Part shown: piece by piece, positions 57,342-64,000 of the stretch | Layout of the letters: each line of letters begins with the position of its first letter | Position numbering within the stretch: position 1 is the stretch's first letter | Source of the DNA: Dreissena polymorpha | Taxonomy: Eukaryota > Mollusca > Bivalvia > Myida > Dreissenidae | Assembly (NCBI RefSeq): GCF_020536995.1 | Contig: NC_068357.1 | Location: 56,442,140 to 56,506,139, forward strand | DNA: 64,000 nucleotides | Reading direction: 5' to 3' | The notes under the pieces: generated by a model | Database searches by the model: none | The model's input: the letters and a program-made list of their open reading frames with translations, nothing else | What the model was told of the DNA's origin: nothing | Position numbers and translations under genes: made by a program

Positions 57342-58642
57342 CAGTACAGCCAAAGCGGAATAAACGTATTTCGCCATCCGCGGCGGCAAGGCGAAACGAG
57401 TCGATGCCGCGTCAGTCGTTGAAGCCGCGTCAGTATGCGGCGGCAAGTCGCATTTCGCAGCAAAACTACGCATCTGTCCGCCGAGGCATGCCGAGATCCG
57501 CGACATGATGCCGAGTCGATGTGCATCATGAAATAAAAAATCTTTTAAAAATTATTAGTTACATGTAGTTATCAAATTTTGAAAGAACAATTATAATAAT
57601 AATTAAAATCATAATAAATTTATTGTGCGCGGATTGTATTAGCATATGCATGTAAGCATAGATAATGTGTCTGGCCAATAGTTTGTTTCCCGCCCGTAAT
57701 GTATGTATTTCACACATGAACAAGGTCACGTAATTATGTTTTCGCACATACAAGTGGTCAAGGCTCCAGCATACGGTGGATTTATAAATGAATTGCATGT
57801 TGATTTTGCTATTATATTTAAGCTGAGAAAATTAGCAGTTTGAAGCCACATCTATAATCAAGTCGGTGACAACGTATTTGTTGTTTTGTTAATTATCAGC
57901 TTATTATAACTATTGTTTGAATATGCGTATATAAACACGTTTTATTTTGTTCATATTATACAGTTAATATCGCTACTTTTTACCCGATAATCCCGTATAT
58001 TCCAGTTTTAAAGCAAATGCTGGTAAATATTTACGATACATAAACATTCTCCATATTTCTTTAAGTATCAAATACATTTTGGCATTTGTTACTATTTAAA
58101 GAGATGATGAAATAACGTCTCATCGGGGCGTTTTTTTCCCCACTGAACACGCGATTTACACCTGACGTGATGTTCATGTATTTATACAACACAAAATACA
58201 CCCAAACTTTCCAAATGACGTTCTACATGTCTGCATACTTTTTGCGCGATTTTTATGAAACAAAGGATATTTTATCACTGTTTATTTGATGCTAGAATTT
58301 GCCAAAGGTCGCATTATCATTAAAATTCGGAAGTGTGTTTGGGATTACAAATTTAATAATGATAATCGAATAAAACATTAACAGTTGCGCGTAATTAATT
58401 CTACGCTACACATACATGTATGTACATGTAGGTGGATATCTTTTCACTCGATCTGCCGCTTACGTATGCCGCGGATTTACTCCGCGAAAGTACGCGAGGT
58501 TGATACGGACTCGGCGTCGTTCGCGGATCGATGCCGAGTGCCACGTCGATACACCGCGTGAACACACGATTTGGCCGCCGTGTACTAATACTCTGGCCGT
58601 GGCATAGCCGCGGATTATGTTTGTGCCGCGTTGGCTGTACTG
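57342..58642. mobile_element. 1301-bp TA-flanked DNA element with GC-rich ends
   Basis: Ends CAGTACAGCCAAAGCGGAAT and, inverted, CAGTACAGCCAACGCGGCAC, with TA on both sides (57340-57341; 58643-58644). About 150-200 bases at each end are rich in CG and 'ccgcgg', 'gatgccgagt' words, while the centre is AT-rich. It is a pogo/mariner-type non-autonomous element by its ends. Frames in the GC-rich ends are unlikely to be genes. Confidence 0.8.
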
Positions 58643-58819
58643 TAGAGCTCTGAACATATTAAAAATGGAAATCATATGTCTTACCATTCGGATGTTAAAA
58701 TATAATTCAATGGGATACCTTACAAGTCAACACTACAACAAAACTACTGCAGACCTGTATATAGTCATACAAGTTATAGGACTGTATTCAAACAGTCTAA
58801 CAACAGTAAGACTCTGATA

Positions 58820-59029
58820 ATGTTCAGGGTTCAGCTGGAACGAAAATTCAATTCACTCAGACACAAATTTACACAGGTAGCACATATAAATGATTTTTCT
58901 TTTAAAATTGACCACAGTTTAAACATACTACTAATGAGCCATGAAAATAATCCAGACAAAAACTCATGCAAACCATGGATTTTACCATTACTAAACAATG
59001 CCTTTAAGATTCTTGTCCACCCCAGATAA
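58820..59029 (+). other. Unrecognised 69-residue frame
   Basis: Reads MFRVQLERKFNSLRHKFTQV then INDFSFKIDHSLNILLMSHE. It lies between a DNA element and the basic coiled-coil gene and could be an upstream exon of it. No domain recognised and no clear splice signals. Confidence 0.2.
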
Positions 59030-59124
59030 GTATTGTGTACTGTATATTGGTATCACATGAAACTCATTAGATAATTTACATGAATTTGAGTATAAACTGT
59101 TACATTTTCTATCAGGATATGGGG

Positions 59125-59510
59125 ATGTCAAATGCTGAAAGGCAAAAGAGATTGCGGGAAAGGAGAGATGAGGATCCCGATAGAAGACAAAGATTCCTTC
59201 AAAAATGTAAAGAGAGATACCAGCGTGAGAAGTCATCTGGAAAACGAAAACCAGTTACGCTAATGACGGAAAGAGAAAAGAAATACGCACGAAAACAATG
59301 GCGGGAAAAGAAGAGAAAGGATCGAGAGCGCGAGCGAGAGGCAAAGCGTGCCTTACAGAACATACACACGCCGCCATCATCACCTGACCAACAACCCGAG
59401 AATCGTGAAAAAAGAAGACAATATAAGCAATCTCAAAAGAAAAGTATGAGAAAAAAGGAAAGGTGTATAGAGAGAATAAAGCACTAAAGACAGAAATAGA
59501 GTCACTGAAA
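59125..59510 (+). pseudogene. Basic coiled-coil protein fragment, cut by a pearl-like element
   Basis: After an acceptor-like 'tttctatcag', an ATG at 59125 opens MSNAERQKRLRERRDEDPDR, then QKCKERYQREKSSGKRKPVT, MTEREKKYARKQWREKKRKD and NIHTPPSSPDQQPE. This is the N-terminal part of a lysine/arginine-rich family I recognise from bivalves but cannot name; it resembles DNA-binding proteins of mobile elements. The frame stops at 59485-59487 because of a one-base shift, while the other frame carries on with YRENKALKTEIESLK up to 59510, where the pearl-like element begins. So it was first a longer coiled coil. Confidence 0.5.
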
Positions 59511-59836
59511 ACAAGGGCTGTTTGTAAAACATGCATGCCCCCCATATGGGCCGTCAGTTGTAGTGGCAGGCATTGTGTGAATACGTTTATTGTCACTGTG
59601 ACCTTGACCTTTGACCTAATGTAAGTTATCATCCGGAAACCATTGTACTATTTCGAGTCACTGTGACCTTGACCTTTGACCTAGTGACCTGAAAATAAAT
59701 AGGGGTCATCTGCCAGTCATAATCAATGTACCTATGAAGTTTCATGATCCTAGGCCTAAGCATTCTTGAGTTATCATCCGGAAACCATTTAACTATTTCG
59801 AGTCACTGTGACCTTGACCTTTGACCTTGCGACCTA

Positions 59837-61255
59837 ACAAGAGCTGTCAGAGGACAGCGCGCTCGACTATTCGAGTGCTTGACAGTATAACGTAAGCCAT
59901 CATGGGGAAATTGTTCATATTCAATAATTTATTAGACGATCTTTCAAAAATAAAAAAAGGACAAAAAATAAAAAATGGGGGGGGGGGGTAGGCAGCGCCC
60001 TTACACTACTTTGGGGGAAGGGGTCAGCAGCCCTTAGGAGGGGGAATTTTATGTAAATGGGGGAATTTTTATAACGAAAAATACAACAACTATATTTAAC
60101 TGTTATAAACATATATTTCTATATATGCGACTGTCTATATAGGACAGATAGGTGGACTTTTACTCAATCTATATAGTGTGTTTCGGCAGTTCAAAGCAAA
60201 TTCAAGAAAGAATGGTAACACCCAAAATGACCTGTGATGTTTGGCCAATGGTGTTATTGTTTATCGCAGTACACAGGTGTTAAAGTGATGTACAATGCAA
60301 GCAGACAATCTGGTCAAAACTGGATTATAAATGTCGGATTAAACACAAAATTAAATTGAGTGAAAAAAAGGGTAAAATACTAGTTTGATATATTGGAGTC
60401 AATTTTCAACTATAGATCAGCGGTTTTTTTTATTTTCCTGAGGGGGAAAAAATCTGTTTTTTGGGGGAAAAAATATACTTTTCAAGTGGGGGACTACCGC
60501 CGAAATTCGGCGGTAGATTTGATAGATTGAGGGGGATCGAGAGGGTGGGGGGGGGTATAATGTGGGGTGTGGTAATTTATTAGATGTTTAAAAAAAAATT
60601 GGGGGGAGGGGGTGGGGGGTAGGGGGGTAGGGGGGAGTGAGAGGGGGGTATAATGTAGGGTGTGGTAATTTATAAGATGTATAAAAAAAAATTGGGGGGG
60701 GGGTGGGGGTGGGGTTGAGATGGGGGTATAATGTGGGGTGTGGTAATTTATTAGATGATCTTTAAAAAAAATTGGGGGGGGGGGTGAGGTTGGGGGGAAG
60801 GGATTCTGGTAGGGGCGTGGGGTATTGTTTGGGTGAATCCATTGTGGTATTCAGGTAAGTGTTGTTTTGTCAAAGTAATAATAAAATGTGATCATAAATA
60901 AAGAAGTTATGGCAATTTAAGCAAAATGTTCAATTATCTAAGTGTAAAAGGGGCCATAATTATTTTTAATTGCTTGATACAGTGATCTGCTCTTGTTTAT
61001 AGGTTGGGGTCATGTTGGTAAACATGTATGCAACATACAAAAGCAATATGTCAAAGGATATAGGAAATATTTGGGGTAGAACGCAAACTTTAACATAAAT
61101 TTATCAAATATATGCATATTCTAAGTAAAAAAGGGGCAATAATTATGACAAAATGCTTGATAGAGTTGTCTGCTCTAGTTTATAGGTTGGGGTGATGTTG
61201 GTTAACAAGTATGAAAAATATAAAAGCAATATGTCAAGGGACAATGAAAAAAATA
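59837..61255 (+). mobile_element. Nested pearl-like element with G-rich minisatellite
   Basis: Starts ACAAGAGCTGTCAGAGGACA, a recognisable bivalve repeat start, immediately after the broken core of the host element. It contains 'cgcgctcgactattcgagtg', a 'gggggaaaaaatatac' part, a G-rich minisatellite (60540-60790) and units with 'aataaagaagttatggcaat'. Its 3' end is not clear and may have been displaced by the next element at 61256. Confidence 0.5.
60540..60795. repeat. G-rich minisatellite, three ~80-bp units
   Basis: Units combine 'tataatgtggggtgtggtaa', 'tttattagatg' and an A run followed by a long G run. It is diverged from, but clearly related to, the arrays at 10880-11390 and 43140-44035. 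Confidence 0.85.
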
Positions 61256-61785
61256 ACAAGGGACAAAACTGTCACAAAACCAGGTTTTCATTGTGAAAAA
61301 AAAATCTGATAAAGGGAGACAACTCAAACTGAACTTTTGAAATGAACAAACAAAATTAACCCCCTTTGTAAGTTTGTTTTAAAATAAATCTATTTTAGTC
61401 GTGGCGACCTTGACATTGGAGATATTGACGTGATTCTTTCGTGCGACACACCGTCCCATGATGGTGAACAAATGTGCCAAATGATTTTAAAATCTCATAA
61501 TGAATGACATAGTTATAGCCCAGACAAGCTCATTTATGGCTATTTTTTACCTTTGAACTCAAAGTGTGACCTTGACCTTGGAGATATTGACGTAATTTTT
61601 TCGTGCGACACACCGTCTAATGATGGTTAACAAATGTGCCAAATGATTTTAAAATCTCACAATGAAAGACAAAGTTATGGCCCGGACAAGCTTGTTCCGC
61701 CCGCCTGCCAGCCCGCCAGCCAGCCAGCCCGCCCGCATTCGCCAATCTAATAACCAGTTTTTTCCTTCGGAAAACCTGGTTAACA
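61256..61785 (+). mobile_element. Pearl-like element (AACCAGGTTTT family)
   Basis: Starts ACAAGGGACAAAACTGTCAC. The word 'aaccaggtttt' (61279-61289) is inverted as 'aaaacctggtt' (61771-61781), the right arm of a hairpin with left arm 'aaccagtttttt'. Two cores carry 'ttggagatattgacgt' and 'tcgtgcgacacaccgtc'. The microsatellite is GCCC/GCCA-rich. Confidence 0.7.
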
Positions 61786-62105
61786 AATGATGTCACACTG
61801 ACATGAACAAATATCCTCTATTTATTAAACATGAAATTTAAACTTATTGCATTTGTTTCCCCTGTATATAAGAAAGATATAATAGTGTATTACCTACCCT
61901 GTCCTGCTAATATTTATATTAATCAACAAAATTAAACATTAACACAATATTTAATATACAAAAAAAATCTCATATTCTGATAATATTTTTACTGATCCAC
62001 TTTATTTTACTCAAATGATGATGTTTAATTGGACTGATAATTATAGATTTAGGATTACAGACCAGTTGGTTCAGTTATATTGTTCAGAGTTTGCCCTGTT
62101 GGCCA
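61786..62105. other. Remaining part of the nested insertion
   Basis: AT-rich, no ends recognised; lies between the AACCAGG element and the resumption of the outer pearl-like element. Confidence 0.4.
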
Positions 62106-62521
62106 CGTATGCGTTCTTGAGTTATCATCCAAAAACCATTTTACCATTTCGAGTCACCGTGACCTTGACCTTTGACCTAGTGACCTCAAAATCAATAGGG
62201 GTTATCTGCGAATCATGATCTATGTTCCTATAAAGTTTCATGATCCTAGGCCCAAGCGTTCTTAAGTTATCATCCGGAAACCACCTGGTGGACGGACCGA
62301 CAGACCGACCGACCGACATGTGCAAAGCAATATACCCACTCTTCTTCGAAAGGGGGCATAATAAATCAATAATTGTTTTTTTTAACAAATCCTAACCATT
62401 TGGATCAGGTATATGTGCGTGAAATAATATATATTTATTTATTTCCAACACCACTATACATGATCAGTAGTTACTCCCCTTTTCTTGCGGAATTATTACA
62501 TTGTTTTTTCGGTGAATTCAG

Positions 62522-63613
62522 GAGCGATCTTTTGAGCAGTTTTAAGGATATCGGTACGATAAACACAGTATTTGTTTGGCAGGAAGAGAAATCGTCTCAG
62601 GTATGCATTCACTTAATTCACCTAAATTATTTTGTTAATTATGTCAAGAAAATCTGTTCCAGATCGTACCCGCGCCATGTCGTACCGGATTTGTCTTCAT
62701 TTGTAACAAATGTAAAATGTAACTTCTGTGATTGATCATAATCATAAACTTAAAAGCTAAGTTACGTTATTAGTTTTTAGTTGATTATACATTTAGGGAG
62801 CATCACAATTAACACACCATCTCATTATTAGTTTTGTTATTGTGTTAAAACTGCTATAATTAATTTCAGTTCTTATTTCATTTACATGAAGGTATAACAT
62901 GAAGAAAGATGAAGCAATTTACGCATATAACTTAGCTGAAGATTATCGAAACAGAGATTTGCAGCTTTTGATTGGCAAATAAGCACATGGGATATATAAA
63001 TGCTTGTTAAATGTTTTTTTCTTAAGATTTAATTTTAGTTTTTCGCAAATTCTTTGCCTGGGGTTGCTGTACATACGCATTTATTTTCATGTAAGAACTT
63101 AAGACGCAACAGTTGACTGCAGTTCTTTTTCACCTCTGTTCAAATTTTGAAAAGTTGACTTGATGTTTCATGCATGCTATTCAAAGTTCTATTTAGTAGC
63201 TTGTAGTTTAGTTTATGATGAAAATTACATTATTTATAGTAATCAAAAATAGCAAAAGAACAAAAGATATTAAGAAGGTTTTATATATCAGTTAACCTTC
63301 CCAGTTGCTCTCCCTATCTTTTATTGATATAAAAATCAAAGATTTACTTTGCAAATTGGCTAATTTATATCTCTGCATGATTTTTTAGCAAATTTTGAAA
63401 ACAGAAACATTGAATTAGTTAGAGCTTGTAGAAAACATGTTCGGTTAAATGTTCTGTTCTTTCCGTTTGTCAGTTTCACTTAATTAATATTTGCATGCAG
63501 TGCACTATTATATTTCATTATCTTTGGATCTAAGTTCCTTTCAGGGGGAGACGGTGGAAGAAGTCCTCAATTTCACCTCAGCCAACACCGGCATCCTGTA
63601 CCAGAAATTATAA
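62522..63613 (+). CDS. Candidate two-exon 3' end of an unrecognised gene
   Basis: A possible exon at 62522-62600 (acceptor gaattcag, donor gtatgc) encodes SDLLSSFKDIGTINTVFVWQ then EEKSSQ. It joins in phase 0 to an exon at 63545-63613 (acceptor cctttcag), which encodes GETVEEVLNFTSANTGILYQ, KL and a stop. The second exon is GC-richer than its surroundings, as coding exons are. The first may start earlier (the frame is open back to 62373). No domain recognised; upstream exons would have to lie beyond the pearl-like nest. Confidence 0.4.
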
Positions 63614-63639
63614 TCCCAGGTCGGCGAAGCCGGACACCG

Positions 63640-63960
63640 GAGTTAAAATCCTAAGCTCGCAAACATATTTATGTTGTTAATATTATCCATTTAAATGAAA
63701 CTTTGATGAAACTTTTGTACTAATGAGTATCATTTCTTGGTTTGCATGGCCAGACTGAGATCTTTACACCAATACCACATGGACACTGTATTCTGATGAG
63801 TCAAGAGTCTACAGTGAAATCAATATGACGAAGGTGTTAACAGCTCCATTTTGATAGAACAGGGGGAGTGTGGTACTAAGCAGTTTTGGGACGAACACAA
63901 CTCCCTGATAACGGAAGTGAAAACCCTGTTAGATCTCTCTTCCTGTGCGCCATATTAGAA
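63640..63960 (+). other. Coding-like stretches at the window end
   Basis: Frames DLYTNTTWTLYSDESRVYSE (63758 onward) and KQFWDEHNSLITEVKTLLDL (about 63878-63950) look protein-like but are separated by stops and lack clear splice sites. They could be exons of a gene continuing right or 3' untranslated sequence. Confidence 0.25.
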
Positions 63961-64000
63961 GCTAAAAGCTGAAGTCGTATAGACAACTAAATCAATCAGT

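Larger units (their letters stand above)
59511..62364 (+). mobile_element. Pearl-like element (ATGCCCCCC family), split by a nested insertion
   Basis: Same family as 13807-14676: starts ACAAGGGCTGTTTG and has 'atgcccccc' at 59535-59543, two cores, then is interrupted at 59836. The core resumes at about 62106 with 'cgtatgcgttcttgagttat' and closes with GACAGACCGACC, a hairpin and 'gggggcataat' (62352-62362). The interruption of about 2.27 kb holds at least two other elements. Confidence 0.7.

Noticed and set aside
57288-57529. Overlapping frames in GC-rich sequence
   Set aside because: They lie in the terminal region of a TA-flanked element; GC-rich sequence gives long frames by chance.
1-64000. 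tRNA or rRNA genes
   Set aside because: I saw no convincing cloverleaf or conserved rRNA core on either strand, though this was by eye only.

Overview
This window looks like a piece of a bivalve mollusc genome, possibly a Dreissena-like mussel. That is an inference from the repeat types: GACC-rich 'pearl-like' elements with 'gaccttgacctttgacc' cores, TTAA-flanked MITEs with central GAGACGCC hairpins, and several gene families I know as expanded in bivalves. It is AT-rich and repeat-dense. No complete host gene can be defined with confidence. The best host-like signals are two small exons near 62.5-63.6 kb and a coiled-coil exon present twice, near 38 and 45.8 kb.

0-14 kb: the end of a pogo/Tigger-like element carrying a CENP-B-type helix-turn-helix on the minus strand. 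Then come fragments of a bivalve-expanded family that looks related to tyrosine recombinases, several pearl-like elements, MITEs, a 1.7-kb CAG-ended element with a 6-bp target duplication, a frameshifted piggyBac transposase and a BEN-like fragment.

15-28 kb is the richest region. It begins with a broken SWIM/YqaJ locus that has a FLYWCH zinc-finger gene between its halves. Next is an apparently intact two-gene DNA transposon, about 20568-26944. It encodes a SAP-SWIM-YqaJ nuclease protein (508 aa, one intron) on the plus strand, facing a THAP-DDE transposase (493 aa, one intron) on the minus strand. The combination matches the ISL2EU group of the PIF/Harbinger-related transposons. A 1.1-kb piggyBac derivative sits in the gap between the two genes. 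Just outside lie a third SWIM fragment and a Harbinger transposase fragment.

29-47.5 kb: a family of repeated units ending in a large tandem duplication, copy A about 32336-39050 and copy B about 39172-47506. Comparing copies reveals insertions: a 692-bp hAT-like element and a pearl-like element in copy B, and two TA-flanked elements in the unit upstream. Arrays of 70-bp and 55-bp repeats follow.

48-64 kb: more pearl-like elements, a CAG-ended 1.2-kb element, two TA-flanked elements, a 5'-truncated LINE, a basic coiled-coil fragment cut by a pearl-like insertion, a nest of elements, and the candidate host exons.

Across the window at least thirteen pearl-like copies from several unrelated-looking families share one layout: an ACA-type start, a short word that is inverted at the far end, a tandem core, a GAC/GCC microsatellite, a terminal hairpin and an A-rich tail. 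All lie in the same orientation.
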